From the NCBI RefSeq assembly GCF_014197435.1, contig NZ_JACIFP010000001.1:1488001-1552000 (forward strand): a stretch of DNA of 64,000 nt, in the 5' to 3' direction. Shown here in pieces: positions 30,729 through 38,815 of this stretch. Numbering within the stretch: position 1 is the first letter of the stretch; every line of letters starts with the position of its first letter. Source of the stretch: Gordonia humi. GTDB lineage: Bacteria > Actinomycetota > Actinomycetes > Mycobacteriales > Mycobacteriaceae. The notes beneath the pieces were generated by a model. That model made no database searches. It was not told the origin of the DNA and saw nothing but the letters and a program-made list of their open reading frames with translations. A program made the translations under genes and the position numbers.

Positions 30729-30764
30729 CTGGCCGGTTCATCGCGGAAGGCGATGCGCGCCCGA

Positions 30765-30770
30765 TATTCT
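30765..30770 (+). promoter_or_regulatory. putative leaderless -10 element of the DMT permease gene
   Basis: TATTCT is followed by GAACGGG (7 nt) and the ATG at 30778. Confidence 0.45.
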
Positions 30771-30777
30771 GAACGGG

Positions 30778-31626
30778 ATGCACACCTGGGTTCCCACGCT
30801 GATCGCCATTGCCGCAGCGCTGCTGATCGCGGTCGGCACGGTCCTGCGCCAGCGATCGTCGGCCGCCAACGGCGCCATCACGGCCGGGTGGTGGTTCGGA
30901 GCGGTCGTCGCGATCGCGGGCTTCGGCCTGCAGGCGACCGCGCTGGGACTCGGTTCGATCCTGTTGGTGCAGCCCCTCGTCGTGCTCGCGGTCCTGTTCG
31001 TGCTGCCCATGGAGGCCTGGGCCGACCACCGGCGCCCGAAACGCTCGGAATGGGTGTGGGGTGCGATCCTGGTGGTCTGCGTCGTCGGGTTCCTGCTCGT
31101 CGCCCGGCCGGTGACCACCGACCGCAGGCCCGACATGCTCCTGATGGGCACGACTGTCGGCGCCGTCGTCATCGGTCTGGTCTTACTCGTCGTCTTCGCC
31201 GAGAAGTGCGACCGCGGACATCACAAGTCACTCCTGTACGGACTGACGTCCGGCGCGCTGTTCGGCGTGTCGTCCCTGCTCATCAAGGCCGTGGCGATCC
31301 GGATCGTCGACGAGCCGCTGTCGCTGTTCGTGCACTTCGAGGTGTACCTGCTGGTCCCGGTGGCCATCCTCGCGGTGATCGCCCAGCAGCGGGCGTTCGG
31401 CGCCGGCGACCTGCAGACCTCGTTCCCGGCGATGAACGTCATGGAGCCCGTGGTCGCGATGGCACTGGGCGTGGCTCTGCTGGGGGAGAGCATCTCGGCG
31501 GGCGTCCGAGCCACCGGACTGCTGGCCGTCATCGCCGCATTGTCGGTGATCTCGGTCGCGAAACTGGCCAAACATGCAGTGATCCGCGAGAACCAGGTGG
31601 CGGTTCCCGCGGATCGACAGATGTGA
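30778..31626 (+). CDS. DMT-superfamily (EamA-like) membrane protein
   Basis: A 282-residue membrane protein with about nine to ten hydrophobic helices arranged as two halves, typical of the drug/metabolite transporter superfamily. The first half starts MHTWVPTLIAIAAALLIAVG and the second half contains SLLYGLTSGALFGVSSLLIKAVA and MEPVVAMALGVALLGE. Substrate cannot be predicted. It converges with the flavodoxin gene, whose stop is only 10 nt away. Confidence 0.8.
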   Translation: MHTWVPTLIAIAAALLIAVGTVLRQRSSAANGAITAGWWFGAVVAIAGFGLQATALGLGSILLVQPLVVLAVLFVLPMEAWADHRRPKRSEWVWGAILVVCVVGFLLVARPVTTDRRPDMLLMGTTVGAVVIGLVLLVVFAEKCDRGHHKSLLYGLTSGALFGVSSLLIKAVAIRIVDEPLSLFVHFEVYLLVPVAILAVIAQQRAFGAGDLQTSFPAMNVMEPVVAMALGVALLGESISAGVRATGLLAVIAALSVISVAKLAKHAVIRENQVAVPADRQM

Positions 31627-31635
31627 GAAGGCGGC

Positions 31636-32088
31636 TCAGGCCTCGTCGATGACGGGCTTGAGGCGCTCGGCCCACGCCTCGGCGGCCTTCGCGGGCTTCT
31701 CCGCGCTCGACGCATCGTGACGGTAGTGCTCGCCGACCTCGACGGCGCCGAGTGCGGTCAGCTTCTCGGCCATGATCTCGCCGCCACGGTTGAACGTATC
31801 GTCGTAGACGGTGTCGCCCATGCCGAACACCGAGAAGCGCATGCCGGTCAGGTCCGGCTTCTCCTCGTCCAGTTCGTCGGCGAAGGGCAGCGCGCTCGAC
31901 GGCAGTTCGCCTTCGCCGTACGTGGAGCAGACGACGACGAGGAAGTCGTCGGTGTCGAGGTCCTCGGCCGCGTACTCGGCCATGTCGTAGATCGACGGGT
32001 CGTAGTCGGCGGCCAGCACGTCGGCGATGGCGTCTGCAACGAGTTCACCGGTACCGGTCTCGGTACCGTAGAGGATGACGGCTGCCAT
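31636..32088 (-). CDS. flavodoxin (MioC-like)
   Basis: A 150-residue flavodoxin-fold electron carrier that binds FMN. The phosphate loop YGTETGTGE, the CSTYGEGELPSSA loop and FGMGDTVYDDTFN are the standard FMN contacts. It is acidic, as usual for flavodoxins. AGGAGA precedes the ATG at 32088. An inverted repeat, TTACG-N4-CGTAA, lies at 32130-32143 near its promoter. Redox partners could include the P450s or ferredoxin reductase in the same window, but nothing links them directly. Confidence 0.9.
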   Translation of the reverse strand: MAAVILYGTETGTGELVADAIADVLAADYDPSIYDMAEYAAEDLDTDDFLVVVCSTYGEGELPSSALPFADELDEEKPDLTGMRFSVFGMGDTVYDDTFNRGGEIMAEKLTALGAVEVGEHYRHDASSAEKPAKAAEAWAERLKPVIDEA

Positions 32089-32253
32089 GGTTGGCGTCTC
32101 CTGGAGTGATTCGGGGTCAACGACGACGATTACGGTATCGTAACCACCCCGCTGCGTCGAACTCCGACCAGGGACTTTCGGGTATGTCACGCAACCCGCG
32201 CTGCGGCGGCGTCGAGGTGGGCGACACCCGGGCGGAAATCGTGAACGGTGGAG

Positions 32254-32760
32254 TCAGTCGAGTTCCCAGCGGTCCTGGTCGCCGTCGACGACCGTGAAGG
32301 TGAGACCTCGGCTGGCACCCTGTCCGTCGGACACCGTGCACGCGAAGGTCTCGCCTCGTTTCAACGCCTTGACCCCGTCGCCGCAGTCGACGGTGACCGC
32401 GACTCCGGTCTGCTGCGACACGGACGGTTCGAGCTTGCTCGCGGCGAACGCCATGTCGTACAACATGTCGACGGTCTCATAGGTGACGTCCAAGTCGTCG
32501 CTCGTGGTGGTGACGTCGATGTGCACCTTGGCTCCGTCGACGTCCGCGATGCATTCGAAGGTGGTGCCGACCGCCGGGTCCTTTCCCGGATCGTCGCACG
32601 CTATCGAGGACACCTGTCTGTCGAACTTCGAGTACTCGCTGTTCAGCTTGTCGGTGATCTCCTTGCCGAGCTTGTCCTGATCGATGGTCGTGCCGCACGC
32701 GGCGAGGAGTGGAAGGGCGGCGAGAGCGGCGCCCGCGGAAAGGATTCGTGAGAGTCTCAT
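32254..32760 (-). CDS. DUF4333-type lipoprotein
   Basis: A 168-residue lipoprotein with a signal peptide ending PLLAAC (Cys22). The first domain (DQDKLGKEITDKLNSEYSKF followed by IACDDPG and FECIADVDG) is the DUF4333 pattern found in mycobacterial exported proteins; a second similar half follows (VTVDCGDGVKALKRGETFACTV). Conserved Cys pairs probably form disulfides. The start is ATG 32760, with TATCGT 8 nt upstream. Function unknown. Confidence 0.8.
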   Translation of the reverse strand: MRLSRILSAGAALAALPLLAACGTTIDQDKLGKEITDKLNSEYSKFDRQVSSIACDDPGKDPAVGTTFECIADVDGAKVHIDVTTTSDDLDVTYETVDMLYDMAFAASKLEPSVSQQTGVAVTVDCGDGVKALKRGETFACTVSDGQGASRGLTFTVVDGDQDRWELD

Positions 32761-32768
32761 AGCAGATG

Positions 32769-32774
32769 ACGATA
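32769..32774 (-). promoter_or_regulatory. putative leaderless -10 element of the DUF4333 lipoprotein
   Basis: On the minus strand TATCGT is followed by 8 nt and the ATG at 32760. Confidence 0.3.
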
Positions 32775-32940
32775 TGACGAACTCATCCGGGGTGGCAGCG
32801 GTATACCGCATCTGTCATTCGGGCGAATTACGACGTCACGCCGAATTGGTGGCATTCGTCGCATCGGCCCGCAAACGCGGCGGCGACGGTCGGGTAGCGC
32901 TACGCTTGCCTTCCCTGAAGTCCTTGGAAAGGCGAATGAA

Positions 32941-33330
32941 GTGGACTGGAGTTCGTTCTGGGGTGTGCTGTGGTACACCATCTTGATCTTTGCGTTCATC
33001 GCGTACCTGATCGTGCTGTTCATGGTCCTCACCGACCTGTTCCGCGATCACAAGTTGAATGCGGGCTGGAAGGTCGTGTGGATCATCGCATTGGTGATCT
33101 TCCCGTATCTGACGGCATTCGTGTACATCGTCGCCCGCGGTCCGGGCATGAGCGAGCGGAGCCGTGCGGCGGCCGCCGCCGCGCAGCGTTCGCAGGAGGA
33201 GTACATCCAACAGGCCGCGGGGCAGACTTCCCCCGCCCATCAGATCCAGACCGCCAAGGCGCTGCTCGACGCCGGGGTCGTCTCCCCCGAGGAGTTCGAG
33301 AACCTGAAGGCCAAGGCCCTCGCGAACTGA
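32941..33330 (+). CDS. small membrane protein with PLDc_N-like helices and SHOCT domain
   Basis: A 129-residue protein with two membrane helices (about residues 8-31 and 44-64) in the arrangement of PLDc_N domains, an Ala/Gln-rich linker, and a C-terminal SHOCT motif (QTAKALLDAGVVSPEEFENLKAKAL). SHOCT domains are short oligomerisation modules. GTG 32941 follows GGAAAGG. Function unknown. Confidence 0.75.
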   Translation: MDWSSFWGVLWYTILIFAFIAYLIVLFMVLTDLFRDHKLNAGWKVVWIIALVIFPYLTAFVYIVARGPGMSERSRAAAAAAQRSQEEYIQQAAGQTSPAHQIQTAKALLDAGVVSPEEFENLKAKALAN

Positions 33331-33500
33331 TTCGGACGTTCGGCACGACGACGGGCGCGGCAGTGTTCACTGCCGCGCCCGTCGCCGTATCCGGAGGCGG
33401 GAAACCCGTCTCGTAGACCGAGTGAACGTCGTGAGCGGTGGTGACCGGTCCGGCCCGATACTGTGGACAGCGGAATGCGACGGGACGAGAGGGGCGGCAC

Positions 33501-34370
33501 ATGGCGACGCGCATCGACAGCTGGATCTGGGCGATCCGACTGACGAAGACCCGCTCCGCCGCCGGTGCGGCCTGTCGCGCCGGGCATGTTCAGCTCAACG
33601 GTGTCACGGTCAAACCGTCCGCGCAGGTCGCGATCGGCGACCGCGTCACCGTGCGTCAGGGTTCGCGGGACCGCATCGTCGAGGTGACCGGGCTGATCGG
33701 CAAGAGGGTCTCCGCTCCGGTCGCCGCCGAGAACTACATCGATCACAGTCCGCCCCCGCCTCCGCGCGAGGTCCTCGCGTCGATTCCGCGGCGCGATCGC
33801 GGCGCCGGCCGTCCGACGAAACGCGAACGACGTGAACTCGACCGATTCCGGTCCGGCGCGCTGCTCGTCCTGGCGGCCGTCGCAGTCCTCGGTCTGTCCG
33901 CCTGCGGCGGCGACGGCACCGCGGACTCGGTGAACGAGACCTACGAGCCGCGCACCGGTACCGGACCGGACTTCGAGCGCTGCGGCGGGCTCACCGCCGA
34001 CGAGGTCGTCAAGGCGACGGGCGTCCCCGGGTTCGAACTCGCCGTCGACAATCCGTCGACGTGCGAGTGGCGACTGAACGCCGACCGCAACCCGTCGGTG
34101 TCCTTCAACTGGTATCGCGGATCGCCGATCGGACGCGAACGGGGCACCGAGCAACTCTCCCGGGACATGACCGAGGACTATGAGATCGACGGCCAACCCG
34201 GGTTCATCGCCCACACCGGTCCGATCTGCGAGATCGGCGTCGCGTGGGACGCCGACTTCATCGAGATCTCGGTGCATCTGGCGACGAGCACCGAGCAACT
34301 CAAGAGCACCGACGAGATCTGTCAGTCCGCGAAACGGCTCACCGAGACAGTTGTGAAGGGGGCGTCATGA
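33501..34370 (+). CDS. S4 RNA-binding (Hsp15-like) domain fused to a DUF3558-type lipoprotein
   Basis: A 289-residue composite. Residues 1-117 are a complete Hsp15-type S4 protein (IDSWIWAIRLTKTRSAAGAACRAG, VTGLIGKRVSAPVAAENY, ending DRGAGRPTKRERRELDR), which normally binds ribosomal RNA in the cytosol. Without a stop it continues into a lipoprotein signal sequence, ALLVLAAVAVLGLSAC (Cys135), and a DUF3558 domain (FERCGGLTADEVVKATGVPGFELAVDN). No ATG, GTG or TTG occurs in this frame near the junction, so the lipoprotein part has no start of its own. The next gene is a paralogous DUF3558 lipoprotein, overlapping by ATGA. An in-frame deletion that merged two genes is the simplest origin; a sequencing error is less likely because both halves share one frame. 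Confidence 0.75.
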   Translation: MATRIDSWIWAIRLTKTRSAAGAACRAGHVQLNGVTVKPSAQVAIGDRVTVRQGSRDRIVEVTGLIGKRVSAPVAAENYIDHSPPPPPREVLASIPRRDRGAGRPTKRERRELDRFRSGALLVLAAVAVLGLSACGGDGTADSVNETYEPRTGTGPDFERCGGLTADEVVKATGVPGFELAVDNPSTCEWRLNADRNPSVSFNWYRGSPIGRERGTEQLSRDMTEDYEIDGQPGFIAHTGPICEIGVAWDADFIEISVHLATSTEQLKSTDEICQSAKRLTETVVKGAS

Positions 34371-34912
34371 CGAGGCGCTGGAGTGCGGCGGCGGCGGTGA
34401 CGGCGGCCGTGGCAGTTCTCGGGCTCGGCGCGTGCACCGTCGACGGCACGCCGGTGCGCCAGGGGCGATCGGTGGGCACCGACACCGGGGCGGTCGACAC
34501 CGACAAGTTCGAGCGGCTCCTCGCCGAGTGCGAGGTCCTCCCCGCGTCCAAGATCGGCGAGGCCGTGGGCGGTCGTACCGCGGCGCCGGGCTTCTTCGGC
34601 GCCAACTGTCGGTGGATCGTCCAGACTCCCGCCACGGTGGACGTGATGTTCAACTGGTTCGAGTGGGGCTCGTACAACCACGAGAAGGACACCGCCAAAC
34701 GCTTGGGCTTCACCACGGAGAACGTCCAGGTCGGCAGCCAGGCCGGCTTCACCGCGCGGGACCCGAAGCGTCCCGCCGTGTGCGGTGTCACGGCCAAGGC
34801 TCCCGGCGGGGGTGTCTACACCTGGTGGGTCGAGCCGTCGGAGGCGCCGAACGGTGACGCCTGCGCAGCTCCGATCAAACTGATGGAGATGATCCTGACC
34901 GGGGCCTTCTGA
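34367..34912 (+). CDS. DUF3558-type lipoprotein
   Basis: A 181-residue lipoprotein. The signal peptide ends VLGLGAC (Cys23). The DUF3558 domain follows: ECEVLPASKIGEAVGGRT, NCRWIVQTP, VDVMFNWFEWGSYN, and a C-terminal ACAAPIKLMEMIL, with Cys residues placed as in LprB/LprC of mycobacteria. The start overlaps the upstream fused gene, so the two are co-translated. These lipoproteins often occur in pairs; function unknown. Confidence 0.82.
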   Translation: MTRRWSAAAAVTAAVAVLGLGACTVDGTPVRQGRSVGTDTGAVDTDKFERLLAECEVLPASKIGEAVGGRTAAPGFFGANCRWIVQTPATVDVMFNWFEWGSYNHEKDTAKRLGFTTENVQVGSQAGFTARDPKRPAVCGVTAKAPGGGVYTWWVEPSEAPNGDACAAPIKLMEMILTGAF

Positions 34913-35107
34913 CCGGTGACCGCACCGGTGCCTGAGATCGCGGCTCGTCGCCTCTGACGCCGGGCGTGGGCAGGCGTCCGTCGAGCGGTGTGTGCTCATC
35001 GGAACCGGTCACGGTGTGACTCGTCGCGCAATGAGCGCCGAATGTGTCGTGTCACCGGGTCCAGTCGGCTGTGCCGCAACGTCTTTTGCTATCCTCATGG
35101 GCAAAAC

Positions 35108-35121
35108 TAGAACACGTTCAC
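35108..35121. promoter_or_regulatory. KstR-like operator upstream of fprB
   Basis: TAGAACACGTTCAC contains the perfect palindrome GAACACGTTC and fits the KstR consensus TNNAACNNGTTNNA at every fixed position except the last. It lies about 45 nt before the fprB start. KstR is the TetR-type repressor of cholesterol catabolism genes in this bacterial group. Confidence 0.5.
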
Positions 35122-35161
35122 CTTGTGGATAGCCGGAGCCCCGGCGCGGAGGAATGACCAG

Positions 35162-36826
35162 ATGGCGCACGTTATCACCCGCCCCTGCTGTAACGATGGA
35201 TCCTGTGTGGCCGTGTGTCCGGTGAACTGCATTCACCCCACGCCGGACGAGCCGGACTTCTTCACCGCGGAGATGCTCTACATCGACCCGGAGACGTGCA
35301 TCGACTGCGGCGCCTGCATCGACGAGTGCCCGGTCGAGGCGATCGTGCCCGACGACCAACTGGAGGAACGGGACGAGCCGTACCTGCAGATCAATGCTGA
35401 CTACTTCCGGGACCACGACGCCGACGGCGGGTTGGTCAAGCACCCGAAGCCGCCGCAGCTGCCCGAGGGACAGGAGTTGCGGGTGGCGATCGTCGGTGCG
35501 GGTCCGGCCGCCTTCTACGCTGCCGAAGAGCTGGTGAAGAAGCGTCAGGTCCAGGTGCACATGTTCGACCGGCTGCCCACACCGTACGGACTGGTCCGCG
35601 CGGGTGTCGCACCCGACCACGCCGAGACGAAAGGGGTGGAGAAGACCTTCGCCGGAGTGGAGCGCAGGGCCAATTTCACCTATCACCTGAACGTCGAGGT
35701 CGGCACGCACATCACCGGCGACGAACTGCGCGAACGGTTCGGCGCCGTACTGTACGCCGTCGGCGCCGCACACGACCGTCGCCTCGGAATCGACGGTGAG
35801 GACCTGCCGGGTTCGATCGCCGCCACCGACTTCGTCGCCTGGTACAACGGGCATCCCGATCACGCCGACCGGACCTTCGACCTGTCGGCCGAGCGCGTGG
35901 TGATCGTCGGCAACGGCAATGTGGCGCTCGACGTGGCGCGCATCCTGGTGTCCGACCCGGACGATCTGGCTCGCACCGACATCGCCGACCACGCACTCGA
36001 AGCGCTGCGCGCCTCCGCCGTCCGCGAGGTGGTCGTGATGGGTCGCCGCGGCATCGAGCACGGCGCGTTCACCAACAGCGAGTTCCTGTCGCTCAGCGAG
36101 CTGCACGGTGTCGACATCGTGATGCCCGACGACCTGGTGCGCTCGGCGGAGACCGCCGCCGCCGAGGCGGACGGCTCCATCGATTCGGTCGTGGCGACCA
36201 AGCTCCGACTCGCCCGCGAGTTCGCCGCGAAGCCGGTCGGCGACGCGGACCGCCGGATCGTCTTCGAGTTCCTCACCTCGCCCACCGCGATCATCGGAGC
36301 CGACGGCGTCGAGAAGGTGCGGTACGTTCGCAACAGGTACGTCGCGGGCGGCCGGATCGAACCGACCGACGAGACCGGGGAGATCGAGGCGGGCGCCGTC
36401 GTCAGATCGGTCGGTTATCGCGGCCAGGCCGTCGACGGGTTGCCGTTCGACGAACTGCGGGCCGTGGTTCCCAGCGAGGACGCGCGTGTACTCGACGGTC
36501 CCGGCGGTGCGGTGATTCCGGGGCTCTTCGTCGCCGGGTGGATCCGACGCGGTCCCACCGGGGGCATCGGGCGGAACCGGTACTGCGGTGAGGAGGCGGC
36601 GAAGGCCGTACTCGCCGATTTCGCCGCGGGTACGCTGCCCGAGACGACAGTCGATGCCGCGGACGTCGCCGATCTGGTGGCCTCTCGCGGAGCCAACCGC
36701 GTCGACCTGGCCGGGTGGAAGGCCATCGACGCCGTCGAGAGAGCGGCAGGCAAGGGATCGGGGAGACGACGAGTGAAACTGGTGTCGGTGACCGCGCTGG
36801 AGCAGGCCGCCCGGGAGGGTCAGTGA
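35162..36826 (+). CDS. fprB: ferredoxin/ferredoxin-NADP reductase fusion (FprB-like)
   Basis: A 554-residue fusion. Residues 1-105 are a 7Fe (3Fe-4S/4Fe-4S) ferredoxin with Cys in CCNDGSCVAVCPVNC and CIDCGACIDECP. The rest is an adrenodoxin-reductase-type flavoprotein with the FAD motif VAIVGAGPAAFYAAEEL, PTPYGLVRAGVAPDH, the NADP motif VVIVGNGNVALDVARIL and GRRGIEHGAFTNSE. It would pass electrons from NADPH to ferredoxins or P450s. ATG 35162 is preceded by GGAGGA. Its stop overlaps the GTG of the following glycosyltransferase, and a KstR-like site lies upstream. Confidence 0.93.
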   Translation: MAHVITRPCCNDGSCVAVCPVNCIHPTPDEPDFFTAEMLYIDPETCIDCGACIDECPVEAIVPDDQLEERDEPYLQINADYFRDHDADGGLVKHPKPPQLPEGQELRVAIVGAGPAAFYAAEELVKKRQVQVHMFDRLPTPYGLVRAGVAPDHAETKGVEKTFAGVERRANFTYHLNVEVGTHITGDELRERFGAVLYAVGAAHDRRLGIDGEDLPGSIAATDFVAWYNGHPDHADRTFDLSAERVVIVGNGNVALDVARILVSDPDDLARTDIADHALEALRASAVREVVVMGRRGIEHGAFTNSEFLSLSELHGVDIVMPDDLVRSAETAAAEADGSIDSVVATKLRLAREFAAKPVGDADRRIVFEFLTSPTAIIGADGVEKVRYVRNRYVAGGRIEPTDETGEIEAGAVVRSVGYRGQAVDGLPFDELRAVVPSEDARVLDGPGGAVIPGLFVAGWIRRGPTGGIGRNRYCGEEAAKAVLADFAAGTLPETTVDAADVADLVASRGANRVDLAGWKAIDAVERAAGKGSGRRRVKLVSVTALEQAAREGQ

Positions 36827-38106
36827 GCGCCGCTGAGGATCGGCTTCGTATCGCGCTCCTGTCGTATCGGAGCAAGCCGCACTGCGGCGGTCAAGGAGTG
36901 TACGTCCGTCATCTGGCGCGTGAGATCGCTCTTCTCGGACACGATGTGGAGATCTTCTCCGGTCAGCCGTATCCCGACCTCGACGACTCCGCTCTCGAGG
37001 CCGGTGTCACGCTCACCAAGGTCCCGAGCCTGGACCTGTTCGGCGAGCCGGACCCGTTCCGCACGCCCAAGCTGCGGGAGTTCCGCGATTGGATCGACGT
37101 CGTCGAGGTGGTCCAGATGTGGACCGCCGCGTTCGGTGAGCCGCTGACCTTCAGCCTGCGCGTGTCCCGATTGCTCAATGGACGGCGCGAGGACTTCGAC
37201 GTCGTGCACGACAACCAGTGCCTGGGATACGGTCTGCTGTCGGTCAAGCGCGCCGGCTTCCCGCTCGTCGCGACCATCCACCACCCGATCACCCGAGACC
37301 GCTCGCTCGCGGTGCGGGCGGCCAAGGGGCTGAAGAAGATCAGCGCGTGGCGATGGCATTCGTTTCTGGCGATGCAGGGTCGCGTCGCCCGGCGCATCCC
37401 GTCCCTGCTGACCGTCTCGCGCAGCAGCGAGGAGGACATCCGCAGTGCGTTCAAGGTGAGCGAGGACTCGCTGGCCACCATTCCACTCGGTGTCGACACC
37501 GAGGTGTTCGCACCGCGCGGCGAACGGGTGCCCGGGCGGATCGTCTGTGTGGCGAGCGCCGATGCGCCGCTCAAGGGCGTCTCGTACCTTTTGGAGGCGG
37601 TCGCCAAAGTCGCGGCCGAACAACACGTCGAACTGACGTTGGTGTCCAGACTCGACCCCGGGGGGCCGTCGGCCGCGCTGATCGACGAACTGTCGATCGC
37701 CGACAGGGTGTCGGTGGTGTCCGGAATCGACGACGACGAACTCGCAGCGCTTCTCGCCGGCGCGGAGATCGCGTGCGTCCCCTCGCTCTACGAGGGCTTC
37801 TCATTGCCCGCCGTGGAGGCGATGAGCTGTGGGACGCCGCTGGTCGCCACCCGTGCGGGAGCGATCCCCGAGGTGGTCGGCGAGAACGAGGAGGCGGCCG
37901 TGCTCGTCGACGCGGGCGATGCGGGGCAACTCGCGCAGGCGTTCCTCCGGCTGTTCGACGATGCGGACCTGCGTGCGCGGCTCGGTGCCGGAGGACGCGA
38001 GCGCGTACTCGAGAAGTACAGCTGGTCCGCAGTCGCGGCAGCCACCGTCGAGCGGTATCGCGCGGCGATCGAATCAACCCCTGGACGAAAGAGAGCAGCA
38101 TGCTGA
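36823..38106 (+). CDS. GT4-family glycosyltransferase
   Basis: A 427-residue GT-B glycosyltransferase of family 4. N-terminal SKPHCGGQGVYVRHLAREIALLGHDV is the acceptor-domain glycine loop; the C-terminal nucleotide-sugar motif is YEGFSLPAVEAMSCGTPLVAT with the paired Glu. No membrane helix is seen. The GTG start overlaps the fprB stop and its stop overlaps the methyltransferase ATG, so translation is coupled across the three genes. The donor and acceptor sugars are unknown. Confidence 0.88.
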   Translation: MSAAEDRLRIALLSYRSKPHCGGQGVYVRHLAREIALLGHDVEIFSGQPYPDLDDSALEAGVTLTKVPSLDLFGEPDPFRTPKLREFRDWIDVVEVVQMWTAAFGEPLTFSLRVSRLLNGRREDFDVVHDNQCLGYGLLSVKRAGFPLVATIHHPITRDRSLAVRAAKGLKKISAWRWHSFLAMQGRVARRIPSLLTVSRSSEEDIRSAFKVSEDSLATIPLGVDTEVFAPRGERVPGRIVCVASADAPLKGVSYLLEAVAKVAAEQHVELTLVSRLDPGGPSAALIDELSIADRVSVVSGIDDDELAALLAGAEIACVPSLYEGFSLPAVEAMSCGTPLVATRAGAIPEVVGENEEAAVLVDAGDAGQLAQAFLRLFDDADLRARLGAGGRERVLEKYSWSAVAAATVERYRAAIESTPGRKRAAC

Positions 38107-38813
38107 CCGTCGACTTCGATCGACTGGGTGTCGGACCGGGCGTTCGCGCCATCGACATCGGGGCCGGACAGGGGCGCCACTCGTACGAGATGCTGCGGCG
38201 CGGCGCCGAGGTCACCGCATTCGACATGAGCGCCGCCGACATGGCCGACGTCTCCGAGATGTTCGGCGCACTCGTCGCCGCCGGCGAGGTCCCCGAGTCC
38301 GGAAACGCGGACGCCCGCGTCGGCGACGCACTGGGACTGCCGTACGAGGACGACTCGTTCGACGTCGTGCTGATGTCGGAGATCCTCGAGCACATCCCCG
38401 ACGACGAATCGGCGATCGCCGAGATGGCCCGCATCCTGAAGCCGGGCGGTCTCGCCGCGGTGACGGTGCCGCGGTACTGGCCGGAGAAGATCTGCTGGGC
38501 GTTGTCGGACGAGTACCACGAGGTTGAGGGTGGACACGTCCGGATCTACCGGGCGTCCGAACTCGCGGACAAGTTGAGGGCGGCCGGGCTGGAGGTGACC
38601 GGCACCGACCACGCGCACGCTCTGCACGCTCCGTACTGGTGGCTCAAGTGCGCCGTCGGGGTGGAGAACAACGACAATGCGCTGGTCAAGGGTTATCACA
38701 AGATGCTCGTCTGGGACATGATGAGCAAGCCGTGGCTCACTCGGGTCGGCGAGCAGGTCCTCAATCCCGTTGTCGGCAAGTCGGTGGCCATCTACCTGCG
38801 TAAACCCGAATAG
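38100..38813 (+). CDS. class I SAM-dependent methyltransferase
   Basis: A 237-residue Rossmann-fold methyltransferase. Motif I is AIDIGAGQGRHSYEM (residues 17-31), the acidic ribose ligand is in AFDMS, and the later motifs are VGDALGLPYEDDSFDVVLMSEILEHI and ILKPGGLAAVTVP. It overlaps the glycosyltransferase gene by 7 nt and the next gene starts 3 nt after its stop. A small-molecule or glycan O-methyl transfer is likely given the neighbours, but this is inference. Confidence 0.85.
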   Translation: MLTVDFDRLGVGPGVRAIDIGAGQGRHSYEMLRRGAEVTAFDMSAADMADVSEMFGALVAAGEVPESGNADARVGDALGLPYEDDSFDVVLMSEILEHIPDDESAIAEMARILKPGGLAAVTVPRYWPEKICWALSDEYHEVEGGHVRIYRASELADKLRAAGLEVTGTDHAHALHAPYWWLKCAVGVENNDNALVKGYHKMLVWDMMSKPWLTRVGEQVLNPVVGKSVAIYLRKPE

Positions 38814-38815
38814 AC

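Noticed and set aside
33832..33834. GTG as a separate start for the DUF3558 lipoprotein
   Set aside because: It is in a different frame from the lipoprotein signal sequence and would read into a non-lipoprotein frame.
36823..38813. 531-codon frame joining the glycosyltransferase region to the methyltransferase
   Set aside because: The upstream half is an out-of-frame shadow of the GT4 gene; the methyltransferase starts at ATG 38100 with an overlap to GT4.
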